Shown one piece after another: positions 24,421 through 33,522 of a stretch of DNA of 37,728 nucleotides (the stretch's first letter is position 1; every line of letters starts with the position of its first letter). Made by a program: the position numbers and the translations under genes. The stretch is from Desulfobacteraceae bacterium (GTDB lineage Bacteria > Desulfobacterota > Desulfobacteria > Desulfobacterales > Desulfosalsimonadaceae), in the NCBI GenBank assembly GCA_021162325.1, contig JAGGYV010000220.1, forward strand, positions 1 through 37,728, given 5' to 3'. The notes beneath the pieces are model-generated. The model had not been told where the DNA came from, did no database searches, and saw nothing but the letters and a program-made list of their open reading frames with translations.

Positions 24421-25251
24421 TTAATTCCCTTTCAGAACATCGATCATGGTAAACACTTTTCCGCGTAGATGGGCTTCGATTTTTTTCTGGAGAAAGCAAA
24501 TCGCATCAAACGTTCCCCATGAATAGATATCCCGGCCATTGATGTTGTGTGAAAAACTGAACTGGGCGGTTTTATCCGGAGCGTCCAGTGTGTAGGTATG
24601 CCAGGCATGACCGTTTAAATATTGTTCGGGGATTTTCCATTGGTTTTTTTGAATTTCCGGATTCCGGATTTTGATAATGTCGTTTTCGGCAAAATTAACC
24701 CCGAGTTTGTTGAAATAAGTCACCATGGCTTTTGCCGTGCCGCTGGTATCCACTTTTGTTGTCTGGTGACTTTCCCTGATCTCCAGGCTGTAGCCGTCAA
24801 ACAGGCCGGGGAAATTTTCTGCCGCATACTCCATCATGGCCTGAAACCCCACGATCTGTTTGGCCATGTTTGGGGCAATCACCGCAGAGATCTGAGAATT
24901 TCGGATGGTTTGTTCCAGCATCGCCCGGTCTCCGCCGGTGGTTCCCATGACAAACGGTAACGCATGACGGCAGTAAAACGCTGCGTTGTCGTTGACTGCC
25001 ACGGGTAATGTAAAATCAACCGTAATAAAGGGCCCCACGGTTGCCTTGATTTTTTCAATTATATCATCCCGAGTATCCGGCTTTATCAGTTGAACGGGTG
25101 TTTTATCAATTACAAACTCCGATGCCGGGATGTCCGGTCCGGTCAGGGAGTGGCGTACAAGTTCAAATCTTTTGTCAGTCAGAATATGTTTCGCGATGCT
25201 GGCGGCCACATTACCCGGTATTCCGTTGACCATAACGTTTAATCGGTTCAT
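24421..25251 (-). CDS. dapB: 4-hydroxy-tetrahydrodipicolinate reductase, plant-type
   Basis: A 276-aa NAD(P)H-dependent enzyme of the lysine/diaminopimelate pathway. The nucleotide loop is NGIPGNVA (9-16). VDFTLPVAVNDNAAFYC and FVMGTTGGDR match the plant-type DapB branch. The catalytic segment ESHQTTKVDTSGTA gives His162 and Lys166. It provides diaminopimelate for peptidoglycan and lies 6 bp before the peptide-binding gene. A weak AAGG site precedes the ATG at 25251. Confidence 0.88.
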   Translation of the reverse strand: MNRLNVMVNGIPGNVAASIAKHILTDKRFELVRHSLTGPDIPASEFVIDKTPVQLIKPDTRDDIIEKIKATVGPFITVDFTLPVAVNDNAAFYCRHALPFVMGTTGGDRAMLEQTIRNSQISAVIAPNMAKQIVGFQAMMEYAAENFPGLFDGYSLEIRESHQTTKVDTSGTAKAMVTYFNKLGVNFAENDIIKIRNPEIQKNQWKIPEQYLNGHAWHTYTLDAPDKTAQFSFSHNINGRDIYSWGTFDAICFLQKKIEAHLRGKVFTMIDVLKGN

Positions 25252-25360
25252 TTTTTGCCTTTTTATTTTTTTATCTGGTTTTAAAGATTTTAAACAAGTT
25301 ATTTACGAATCAAAATTTTTTAAGGTTTGAACAAATTTTTTTTAATTTTTCATGATATGC

Positions 25361-27064
25361 TTATTGATTTGAATTCAGTAATATCAAAGCGTTTTTAACG
25401 ATTTCTGTCAATAAATGAAACTGATTCATGTCAGGAGACGTAAGACGTTTTTGCAGATTTGTTAATGCGATGGGGATAAATTGTTCAAAAAAGGGTTTGT
25501 TTTTGATTTTTGACAGATACCCGAAAGCGCCTAAAGACTGTAATATCCTGGTGAGTGAACAATAGCGATAGCCTTGAAAAAATTTGTTTTTATCAATTGG
25601 CATCATTTGTTCAAGTTTTTTGCCGCTGTAATCTATCAGGATTTCCTGGATGGCTTCGGCCAAATTCACATAGGGATCAGTCAAAAGTGACGCCAGGTCA
25701 TACTGGACGGGACCGAGTCTTGCGCCCTGAAAATCAATAAAAAATATCTTACCGTCAGAAACCATGATATTTCTGGATTGCAGATCCCGGTGCATGAAAC
25801 CGGTCACTGAATTTTCAAGGGCGTGGTCTGCAAGGGATTCAAATTCCGTTTTTAAATCTGAATAGGCAACATCTGATTTAAGATAATTATTTAAAAACGC
25901 GTCAACAAAATACCGGCATTCCTTATCAAGGATTAATTGCCGGTCATATGCTTTTGTCTGATAGGTCCAGGCCGGGTCAAATGATTTTTCGCCGTTTATG
26001 GACATGTCAAGCGCCTGGTCGATCACTTTTTTATAAAGGTCAATGACCTCTATATTATTCCGCGCTTTTTGAATAACCGTCTGAAAATTGATGCCCCCCA
26101 GATCCTGGACATAAACCAGGCCGGAAAATACGTCTGAAAGAAAAATTTCCGGAACCGGGATTTTTTGTTTACGCAGGTGGCTGCCGATTCTTATAAATGA
26201 TTCCGCTTCAGCGATTTCTGCTTCTGAATGGATTCCATGGTCTGCCATGATCAGGCTATGGCTGTTTGAAGAGATCCTGTACCATTGCCGGTCTGATCCG
26301 TCACCCGCAAGCAGGGTACGTTCAAGAGGTCCATGGTTTTTTGAGCCAAACGCCTTATCAAAAGCTGTCGGCGCTGTTTTATGGTATACTGCTTCCGTAA
26401 AACTTTCAGGGGTGCCGATATCTTTCCAGTAATGGTTCGTTGACGTATATGCCTTGATCGTCAAACCTTTTTGAATCATCTTTTTATATACATCAATGCT
26501 GGAAATAAACTTGTTTTCCGGGATAAATTCCATAATCAGGGGATCGAGAATCTGGATACCGGTGAACGCCTGGCAGGAGACGTTTTTAGGCATGTTTTCG
26601 TCTTTACCGGAAAATGCAATGATATTTTCATTTTTATCGACCCGCACATGATTGAATGTTTGATAATCATGCATCACAAGGGTTGCCGGGTGAGGATGCT
26701 GTTGATGAAATGCCCGAACCGCTGAAATATCAATGTCGGTTAAAATATCACTGTTGATTACAAGAAATGGCTGGTCGCCTAAAAAATCAGAGACATTTTT
26801 AATGGCCCCGCCGGTGCCGAGGACTTTTTCTTCGTATCGCGTAGTGACTTTTATCGGATAATCCCGGCTCTGTATAAAAGATGTGATCTGTTGGTGCAGA
26901 TGGTGGACATTGATAACAATACCAGTAATCCCCATATTCATCAGCCGGCAAATGGTCAGATCGATCAGGGGGTGTCCGGCAATGGGAAACAAGGGCTTGG
27001 GAATATGTTCCGTATGCGGCCGGAGCCGGGTGCCGTAACCGGCGGCCAGTACAAGCGCTTTCAT
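25361..27064 (-). CDS. Fused nucleotidyltransferase-sugar kinase (MurU-AmgK type)
   Basis: A 567-aa two-domain protein. Residues 1-235 are a sugar-1-phosphate nucleotidyltransferase (LAAGYGTRLRPHTEHIPKPL at 6-25, VINSDILTD for the metal site). Residues about 245-567 are an aminoglycoside-phosphotransferase fold (HRDLQSRN with Asp427, FIDFQGARLGPVQYDLASLL with Asp444). Separate AmgK and MurU enzymes convert recycled MurNAc to UDP-MurNAc; a fusion fits the same two-step route. Substrates are not proven. It lies 17 bp after plsB and 109 bp before dapB. Confidence 0.85.
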   Translation of the reverse strand: MKALVLAAGYGTRLRPHTEHIPKPLFPIAGHPLIDLTICRLMNMGITGIVINVHHLHQQITSFIQSRDYPIKVTTRYEEKVLGTGGAIKNVSDFLGDQPFLVINSDILTDIDISAVRAFHQQHPHPATLVMHDYQTFNHVRVDKNENIIAFSGKDENMPKNVSCQAFTGIQILDPLIMEFIPENKFISSIDVYKKMIQKGLTIKAYTSTNHYWKDIGTPESFTEAVYHKTAPTAFDKAFGSKNHGPLERTLLAGDGSDRQWYRISSNSHSLIMADHGIHSEAEIAEAESFIRIGSHLRKQKIPVPEIFLSDVFSGLVYVQDLGGINFQTVIQKARNNIEVIDLYKKVIDQALDMSINGEKSFDPAWTYQTKAYDRQLILDKECRYFVDAFLNNYLKSDVAYSDLKTEFESLADHALENSVTGFMHRDLQSRNIMVSDGKIFFIDFQGARLGPVQYDLASLLTDPYVNLAEAIQEILIDYSGKKLEQMMPIDKNKFFQGYRYCSLTRILQSLGAFGYLSKIKNKPFFEQFIPIALTNLQKRLTSPDMNQFHLLTEIVKNALILLNSNQ

Positions 27065-27081
27065 AGTTTTTCAACCCTCTG

Positions 27082-29697
27082 TTAATGGGGAAGGAAACGC
27101 CGATACTTTTGTATCACTTCCGTATAAAATTCAATCTGATCCTTGTCTTTTTCAGCTTCGGTCAGTCCGTGACTGGTGAAAAATGTGACCGCATTCTTAT
27201 AATTAATTTTGGACAATGCCTCTGTTCGTTCCACTTCTTTTCTTTTATACATCCTGTTTCCCAAAGACTGAATTTTTTTGATATAGTCTTTGGTATCAAA
27301 AATGGACTGCTTGGTATATTTCTTGTAGAAATTCAGCACGATCCAGTAAGATTCAAAATAGGACACAAGAAAAGCAGCGTACAGGTTCAGTTTTCGATAG
27401 CCGGCTGAAGTCAGATTGTAGGTGTCCGGCAGGGTCTGGTGGGGCATGATAATGGCATCATCAATAAATGCCTTGAGATTTTTTCGTACCAGATATTCCA
27501 CCGGCTGGTCCGGATCAAGAATGAATTCATTTTCAAAAAATTCCTGAAGAAATTTATAGCTGACATGAATATCCACGGATGAAAACTGAAAGGCATCTGC
27601 TTTTAATATGGCAAGTGCGGTAAATGCGGCGGGAATAAATGCGATGATCCCATTATTTTTATAATAATCAAGACCGGGCCGTTTGGAATCACTGATTTTA
27701 AACAAAGGATTGGCAATGGCGGATTTGGAAAACTCGGAGGTACTTTTTTCAATCATTTTACTATCTGCAAAGGCATCCAGTACCTTCTTAAATGTAGTGT
27801 TGCGGTCCCAAAGAAGGGTGTCTGCCAGGTTGGCTCCCTGGGACAGAAGGTACGTCATGTAAGTATTCACATGGGCCATCAGCTGGTTGTAATCAAATCG
27901 TTTTTGACCGCAGTTTAAGATGGCACCGGCAACCACCGCATGGGGTGTGATGAGAGAAACCTGGTTGATCGCGCCAATGAGTTTTTTACCAAACTCAGTA
28001 TATAGCGTTTTGGAATCGCCGGCCGCCGGTATGGAAGACGGCTTTTCCTGTTGGCTTAGATATTCTTTTAAAGAAAAGGGTTCGTGAAAGTTTAAGTAAA
28101 TTTTTCCGTATTTTCTCTTTAAAAATTTTCTGGCTTTGATAACATTTTTCAGGTTTTCCGGGTTTTTTTTCCCACCTTCAATTTCATTGATATAGGCTTT
28201 TTCCTCCAGTACCCGGTCGTAGCCGATATAGATGGGAACAAAGGTCATGTCATCCCAGTCATTTTTGGCAAAGGCATCCATCAACAGAGAGAGCAGCCCG
28301 ATTTTGGGTGTCAGCATTTTGCCGGTGCGGCTTCTGCCCCCTTCGATAAAAAATTCCAGATGAAATCCTTCATCCAGTACTTTTTTAATGTACGCGGCAA
28401 ATATTTTTGGATACAGGAGATCCCCTTTAAATGTCCGTCGGAGAAAAAAGGCGCCGCCGCCTCTGAATATAGGACCCAGAGGCCAGAATGAAAGGTTCTT
28501 TCCTGCCGCTATTAACGGGCAGGGAATGTTGTTAACCAAAAAGACCCAGGATATAATCAGATAATCAAGATGGCTTTTATGGCATGGTACCAGAATCAAC
28601 GGACCTTTTTTGGCCACCTGTCTGATCCGGTCCAACCCGTTATAGTCAATCACCATTCCTTCAAATATATTTTTAAACATCCATTTCAGTGTTATGTCAT
28701 ACATCCGGATGATTGTCGGACTATAATCAGCCGCGATTTCATCTAAAAAGTCCACCGCCTGCTTATGGGCCTGGTGGATGGAGACATCCTGGTCCCGGGC
28801 ATAGTCGGTGATAATTTCCTGAACCTGCTGGTTGGTCAGAATTTCTTCCTGGATTTCCAGTTTGGATTTTAAAATCGGCCCTGTGATTGTCTGGCGGTGT
28901 GCGTTAATCTGGGTTAAGAGATAACGGCGAAGGGCGACCGCCTGGTCTTTTGCGTTTAACTTTGTAATATCCGGTCGATTTAAAAAATCTCTTAAAATAA
29001 TGGGTTCAGACGTTTCGATAAAAATCTTTTTAGGACTTTTAAATAACGCAATCAGGCGTCGGATTTTTCCGGGATTTTCCTGAGTGCCGAAAAATATATC
29101 AATAAAGGTCATTTGAGTGGATCTTGGCGTTCTGCTGAAAAACATCAGATGGGGAAGAAAAATAATCGGTTTTTCAGTATTTTTTTGTATTTCAATCAAA
29201 TAATGCAACGGATCTGTTTTTGATTTTACAAACCGCCGGTAAAACCCTTTTTTTTCAACCAGAGATAGGAGTGCGGTTTCACCGGAGATTAATTTTTCCT
29301 GAATAAATCCGCTTTTATACGGGTCTTGGAGGGAAAAATGTTTAAAAAAGTGGTCAGCAATGCAAAGAAAAATTTTAAAAAATCGGAAAACCGGCTGCCA
29401 CAAAAAAAATCGGTAATCAAACCCGATGCCGGGATGCAGAATTCCTTCATTCTGGTATCGCAAATGGTAAAATAAATATTCGAAATAGCTTTTATATTTA
29501 TTAACCAGAATAACGATTCCTTTTTTTTCAAGATCCTGAATGGATTTTGTATAGGTGCGGGGGATTTTAATATTGATGAAAAATAATTTTAGTATGATTT
29601 GAGATATCAGTCCGGTACTTTTTGGGAGATAGCATGCGAAATGATTGTGTGTTCCGGACACCAGATTATTAATCCATTGATTGAATAGTTTTTTCAT
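27082..29697 (-). CDS. plsB: Glycerol-3-phosphate 1-O-acyltransferase PlsB
   Basis: An 871-aa inner-membrane acyltransferase that makes lysophosphatidate, the first step of phospholipid synthesis. The HX4D motif is CHKSHLDYL (His373, Asp378). GPIFRGGGAFFLRRTFKGD and FFIEGGRSRTGK are the other acyl-acceptor and donor motifs. Length fits the PlsB family. The ATG at 29697 is used rather than a TTG 12 bp upstream. It is the first gene of a minus-strand envelope run. Confidence 0.93.
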   Translation of the reverse strand: MKKLFNQWINNLVSGTHNHFACYLPKSTGLISQIILKLFFINIKIPRTYTKSIQDLEKKGIVILVNKYKSYFEYLFYHLRYQNEGILHPGIGFDYRFFLWQPVFRFFKIFLCIADHFFKHFSLQDPYKSGFIQEKLISGETALLSLVEKKGFYRRFVKSKTDPLHYLIEIQKNTEKPIIFLPHLMFFSRTPRSTQMTFIDIFFGTQENPGKIRRLIALFKSPKKIFIETSEPIILRDFLNRPDITKLNAKDQAVALRRYLLTQINAHRQTITGPILKSKLEIQEEILTNQQVQEIITDYARDQDVSIHQAHKQAVDFLDEIAADYSPTIIRMYDITLKWMFKNIFEGMVIDYNGLDRIRQVAKKGPLILVPCHKSHLDYLIISWVFLVNNIPCPLIAAGKNLSFWPLGPIFRGGGAFFLRRTFKGDLLYPKIFAAYIKKVLDEGFHLEFFIEGGRSRTGKMLTPKIGLLSLLMDAFAKNDWDDMTFVPIYIGYDRVLEEKAYINEIEGGKKNPENLKNVIKARKFLKRKYGKIYLNFHEPFSLKEYLSQQEKPSSIPAAGDSKTLYTEFGKKLIGAINQVSLITPHAVVAGAILNCGQKRFDYNQLMAHVNTYMTYLLSQGANLADTLLWDRNTTFKKVLDAFADSKMIEKSTSEFSKSAIANPLFKISDSKRPGLDYYKNNGIIAFIPAAFTALAILKADAFQFSSVDIHVSYKFLQEFFENEFILDPDQPVEYLVRKNLKAFIDDAIIMPHQTLPDTYNLTSAGYRKLNLYAAFLVSYFESYWIVLNFYKKYTKQSIFDTKDYIKKIQSLGNRMYKRKEVERTEALSKINYKNAVTFFTSHGLTEAEKDKDQIEFYTEVIQKYRRFLPH

Positions 29698-30093
29698 TTT
29701 TGCTCGCAAATTAATTTAATTAAAATAGCAGGGAAAAATACAACATTGCCGATAACTTTAAAGGTCAATTCTTAGCAATGGGATTTTACATATTACAGCG
29801 CATTATTAAATATTACGGCGCACTACAGTGCGCCGCAATTCTTTATTATATTTAAATTTAAAATAAAAAATATCAAGTAATTCTTTTGTTTGCAAGCGTA
29901 TATTCCGGTAAGCATATAAAAGGTGATTGAATTTAAAAATTTTATCCGGTGGGCGCTTTAAAATTTGAGAAATTTTACCTTGCTTTAAAAAAAAGCGTAT
30001 GTTACCTATTTTAAATAAATCGGTATACAAAAAAAGTCCTAAGTAGCTTAAATTATAAAGATAATAAATCATTAAGAAGGAGGAGTCGGCTTT
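29698..30093. other. AT-rich gap with one palindrome
   Basis: A 9-bp palindrome with a 2-nt centre (CGGCGCACT at 29816) spans 29816-29835. An 88-codon minus-strand frame here is AT-driven, lacks a ribosome-binding site, and is not called. A clear AAGGAGGAG site at the right end belongs to the next gene. Confidence 0.45.
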
Positions 30094-30375
30094 ATGAAAA
30101 CGTTAATAGGCGGTGCAATAGCAGCCGTAATCGGAGTTATCGGTTTGGCGATTTGGTTTGGTGCATTTTTGCAGCTTCTTGCAGGCGCAATTCCTAGTAT
30201 GCTGTTGCTTGGTGGATGTCTGGCGCTTTATCTGGGATTTGATGAATTGAAAGATACCTGGCAGAATGAAAACGGTATCGCACCGGCTGATCCGGGTGCC
30301 GGGTCCGACGTAGACAAATTCAAAAAAGAAAACGAGGATCTGAAATCAGAAATAGAGGCCTTGAAAGAAAAATAA
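30094..30375 (+). CDS. Small two-helix membrane protein with coiled-coil tail
   Basis: A 93-aa protein with a strong AAGGAGGAG site 9 nt before the ATG. Residues 2-25 and 30-48 are hydrophobic Gly- and Ala-rich helices. The tail from about 70 (KFKKENEDLKSEIEALKEK) is a coiled coil. A terminator follows directly, so it is a single-gene unit. No family is recognised. Confidence 0.75.
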   Translation: MKTLIGGAIAAVIGVIGLAIWFGAFLQLLAGAIPSMLLLGGCLALYLGFDELKDTWQNENGIAPADPGAGSDVDKFKKENEDLKSEIEALKEK

Positions 30376-30407
30376 ACGATTTGTTTATATCTTCGTATCA
30401 GTTTTTA

Positions 30408-30441
30408 AAAACCCTGTAGCCATAAGCTGCGGGGTTTTTTT
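30408..30441 (+). terminator. Intrinsic terminator of the small membrane-protein gene
   Basis: AAACCCTGTAGC pairs with GCTGCGGGGTTT (two G-U pairs) and is followed by a T-run, 33 bp after the stop codon. Confidence 0.8.
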
Positions 30442-30522
30442 GTGTGCTCTCAAGCCTGATTTGCCCATTTGCTGTGTTATAAGGGGATCGCGGTAAAACG
30501 CTACAGCATCACCCCGTATGCC

Positions 30523-30884
30523 CATAAGCGCTAATTTGTTTTGTATACATTTACATGTTTCATTTATGCCGTACTGGGTTGTTTTAAAAGATGAACATCG
30601 AACGTCCAACGTTGAACATCGAATAATGATGTCGCTTTGCTCCGTAATTTAATCCCATTTTATTTCAAAAATCCGATGACCACCTGAATGACGATTTCTT
30701 TTTTTTCAGCTGTTTTTTCTGGTTTTCACGGTCTTCGGCGAGAACCCATAAATCTTGTACTTGTTTTTATCTTTCATTCAACATTCGATGTTGGGCGTTC
30801 GATGTTCGATGTTTTTTTAGTGGGAACCCGAAGCATCATGCCCCTACAGTCCTTTTCGGTACAAAAAATAACTTAGCGCTTATG
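30523..30884. mobile_element. Element-like region with nested inverted repeats
   Basis: Outer inverted repeats CATAAGCGCTAA (30523-30534) and its complement (30873-30884) continue into similar AT-rich tails. An inner pair of 32-nt inverted repeats (30593-30624 and 30776-30807) is built of GAACATCGAA-type units and agrees at about 26 of 32 positions. No transposase is present. It may be a non-autonomous element or a composite of two repeats. Confidence 0.55.
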
Positions 30885-30925
30885 CCCCTTATCCCTTGCA
30901 GGGAAGCCCTCGACTATTTTTAAAT

Positions 30926-31630
30926 TCAGATACCATGATTTTTTTGTGATGCAATGGCCGATGTGGCCAGTTGGTCCGCCTTTTCGTTGCCTTCAATTCC
31001 GCTGTGTCCCTTGACTTTAATGATTTTCAAATCTTTAAATTGGGTCATGCGTTTTTTGATTGAATTGACCAAGGATATATTTTTCTTTGCTTTCCAGCCG
31101 TTAATGAGCAGTCCAAGGGCATAGCTGCTGTCCGTGTATAATCGGATGGGCAGATCCGGCCGTTTTATTTCTAACAGGGCGGTTTCAATAGCTGTCAGTT
31201 CCGCAATATTATTGGTTGAATTGCCGATGTATGTTGATATTTCCCGTTCATGATCCCCGTAGCGCATGAATACACCGATGCCCGAAGGCCCCGGATTTCC
31301 GGACGACGCCCCGTCAGTATAGATGATAATAACATTTTTTTCTTCAACGGGCAGGGGAGTCCCTGGCAGATTTTTGGGACTCTTCACCGGGCGAATGCCA
31401 GGCTTTGGCATTCCAGGGGGTGTCTCCTGTTTGGAATCGTTTGTTTGACCATCCGGCTGGATCTCAAATATGGTGTCGGCTTTTACCCAGTATTCGTGTT
31501 CCTGGTCAAGCTGATATTTAATCAAGACCTTATTGTTCTGAATCAGCGGGTTGCCGGCCGGATCGGCGGCCATCCAGACTTTATTTTTTTTAAATCGTTT
31601 GCGTACCCAGTTGGCGTTTTCCGGTTTCAA
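30926..31630 (-). CDS. Ribonuclease HI with N-terminal extension
   Basis: A 234-aa protein that cleaves RNA in RNA-DNA hybrids. The RNase HI domain starts near residue 98: Asp106 (YTDGASSGNPG), Glu144 (NIAELTAIE), Asp167 (LYTDSSYAL), His209 (KGHSG) and Asp219 (GNEKADQLA). Residues 1-95 are an extra domain, with a Pro-rich linker. The start is probably TTG at 31630, with TAAGGA 8 nt upstream. It lies 13 bp after the NamZ-like gene stop, so the two share a transcript. Confidence 0.9.
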   Translation of the reverse strand: MKPENANWVRKRFKKNKVWMAADPAGNPLIQNNKVLIKYQLDQEHEYWVKADTIFEIQPDGQTNDSKQETPPGMPKPGIRPVKSPKNLPGTPLPVEEKNVIIIYTDGASSGNPGPSGIGVFMRYGDHEREISTYIGNSTNNIAELTAIETALLEIKRPDLPIRLYTDSSYALGLLINGWKAKKNISLVNSIKKRMTQFKDLKIIKVKGHSGIEGNEKADQLATSAIASQKNHGI

Positions 31631-31642
31631 TTTAATGATTCC

Positions 31643-32818
31643 TTATTTATATAGGTAGAATTTTTTAGCGGACAAGCGGTATTCTTCCAGCTCATTTATC
31701 CAACCTTTGCGGATCGACTGGATATTATCGAGATTTTCGATTTGTCGGCGTATGACGTCATTGCCGATAATCATATCTATCGGTTGTTTTTCCCATTCGT
31801 ATTCATAGGGGGGGGCTTTCCATTGAAACTGATCTTTGTGATGAAAAATAATTGCGCAAAGCAAATGCAGGGATGTCAAATAAGGCTCAAACTGGTAGGG
31901 GTCTGTGATATGGATCTGGAAGCCTTTGCACACCTGCCCGGCCCATTTGTGGGATGTCGGTTCAAATGCCACCGGTCGGAGCACTCCGCCCGGGATGCGG
32001 GGTCCTTTTATAAAAGACAGAATTTTATCAATATTAATAAACGGCGCGCCAAATTGTTCAAACGGCAGGGTCGTTCCCCGGCCTTCGGAAATGTTGGTTC
32101 CTTCCCATATGACCTGGCCGGGATACACCATGGCGGAAGTCGGAGTGGGCAGGTTCGGTGATGGCAGTACCCAGGGCAGGCCGGTATCCTGAAAATACAT
32201 TTGTCGCTCCCATCCGGTCATGGGAATGATGTCGAGCTGACAGTTGATGTTAAAGGTCCGGTTAATATATGCCGCATATTCCCCCATGGTCAGTCCGTGC
32301 CGCATGGGAAGTGGATATCTGCCGACAAATGAAGATACGGACAGGCACAGGCAGTTCCCCTCAACCTGTATCCCGTTGACAGGGTTTGGGCGGTCAAGGA
32401 CGATGACTTTTTTATTTTGTTTGGCTGCAATCTCCAGGCAATAGGATAGGGTTGATGTAAAGGTATATACCCGTGTACCGACATCTAACAGGTCTATGAT
32501 CAACACATCAATCTGTTCAAACATCTGAGGGGTGGGAATACGGGTTTTACCGTACAGGCTGAAAACAGGTATTTTGAGTTCTTCATCGATAAAATCATCA
32601 GATTCAATCATATTGTCCTGTTTTTCAGCAAATAAACCATGCTGGGGCGAAAACAGCGCCGTCAGTTGTCCGGGGAATTTATTATGCAGCAGATTCTTTG
32701 CGTGTTGATAATGAGTGTCTACAGACGCCGGGTTGCATAATAAGCCAATCCGCTTGCCGTTTAGCCATTTCCGTGGCTCTGCAATGAGGGTTTCTAATCC
32801 GGTGGTAACTTTTGCCAT
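31643..32818 (-). CDS. NamZ-like exo-N-acetylmuramidase (DUF1343)
   Basis: A 391-aa protein of the DUF1343/YbbC family. Its Bacillus member NamZ removes terminal MurNAc from peptidoglycan fragments. Typical segments are LLCNPASVD, FSPQHGLFAE, LYGKTRIPTPQM, VLIIDLLDVGTRVYTFTSTL, VLDRPNPVNG and WEGTNISEGRGTTLPFEQFG. There is no signal peptide from the ATG at 32818, so it may act in the cytoplasm. It could feed MurNAc to the fused kinase-uridylyltransferase encoded 5 kb away, which is inference. Confidence 0.85.
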   Translation of the reverse strand: MAKVTTGLETLIAEPRKWLNGKRIGLLCNPASVDTHYQHAKNLLHNKFPGQLTALFSPQHGLFAEKQDNMIESDDFIDEELKIPVFSLYGKTRIPTPQMFEQIDVLIIDLLDVGTRVYTFTSTLSYCLEIAAKQNKKVIVLDRPNPVNGIQVEGNCLCLSVSSFVGRYPLPMRHGLTMGEYAAYINRTFNINCQLDIIPMTGWERQMYFQDTGLPWVLPSPNLPTPTSAMVYPGQVIWEGTNISEGRGTTLPFEQFGAPFINIDKILSFIKGPRIPGGVLRPVAFEPTSHKWAGQVCKGFQIHITDPYQFEPYLTSLHLLCAIIFHHKDQFQWKAPPYEYEWEKQPIDMIIGNDVIRRQIENLDNIQSIRKGWINELEEYRLSAKKFYLYK

Positions 32819-33522
32819 ATGCGAGAGGCCCCTTCCAGGTTTGTTTAAAGAAATAGAAAAATGTGTTTCTGAATGCGTGTTTTAAAGTCATGTGGCTGAC
32901 ATGTTATTAGCGGTGCATGATAAAAAACTGAAAATCAGAACTGAACAGCGTTTATTTTAATAAACATGCAACCAGCCGAATTATCAGCTAAATAAAAAAT
33001 TGGAAAAAACAGTGTGTTCGGTTTTTTATTAAATTGTCGGATATGTATGAAAAACAATGAAATTTTAAGAAAATGGTAAAATTTCAAAGGTAATGGATTG
33101 TTGATAAAGTCTGTAAGTATTCCTAAGCGCCTTAATATTGCTGGTGATTTGCAAAATGAATGAATTATTAGAAGTTTTAAATAGTTGTACTAAGTCGATA
33201 GTCTAACCTGCTTAGAATTATATAAATATATATTGTTTAAAAATCATTTTCAAAAAAAGCAATATCGCTAAAAACACAATTTGACGTCAAAGTGGATTTA
33301 CTTTATAAATGTTTCAAATTTCCTGCTGATGGTTTCTTGATCAATCAGCACAAATCCTAAGTTAACCATGAATAAAATTTATTGCCCTTCCATTTGTCTG
33401 TATAGCAAAATGGTATTTCTTTTTTTGTTGTTTTATTCGTCTTTTGTAACCGATTTTAATGGCCTCAACAAGTAGTATTTTTAGCACGTTTCATGTGTAT
33501 TTTGGCAAGGAAGAAGCCCCCT
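32819..33522. other. AT-rich region upstream of dnaA
   Basis: No gene is evident in 700 bp. One DnaA-box-like site, TTATCAACA on the minus strand near 33099, matches TTATCCACA at 8 of 9. A 7-bp inverted repeat (TGCTGAT...ATCAGCA) lies near 33333-33359. The position suggests a regulatory region or origin, but the box number is too low to call oriC. Confidence 0.4.

Noticed and set aside
29806..30072. 88-codon minus-strand open frame
   Set aside because: AT-rich sequence dominated by Phe, Leu, Tyr and Lys, no ribosome-binding site, and it starts within the leader of the small membrane-protein gene.
30593..30807. GAACATCGAA-type repeats as a CRISPR array
   Set aside because: Only two inverted copies exist, without regular spacers or direct repetition.
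32819..33522. Chromosomal origin upstream of dnaA
   Set aside because: Only one 8-of-9 DnaA box was found and no cluster. Whole-genome skew would be needed to call oriC.
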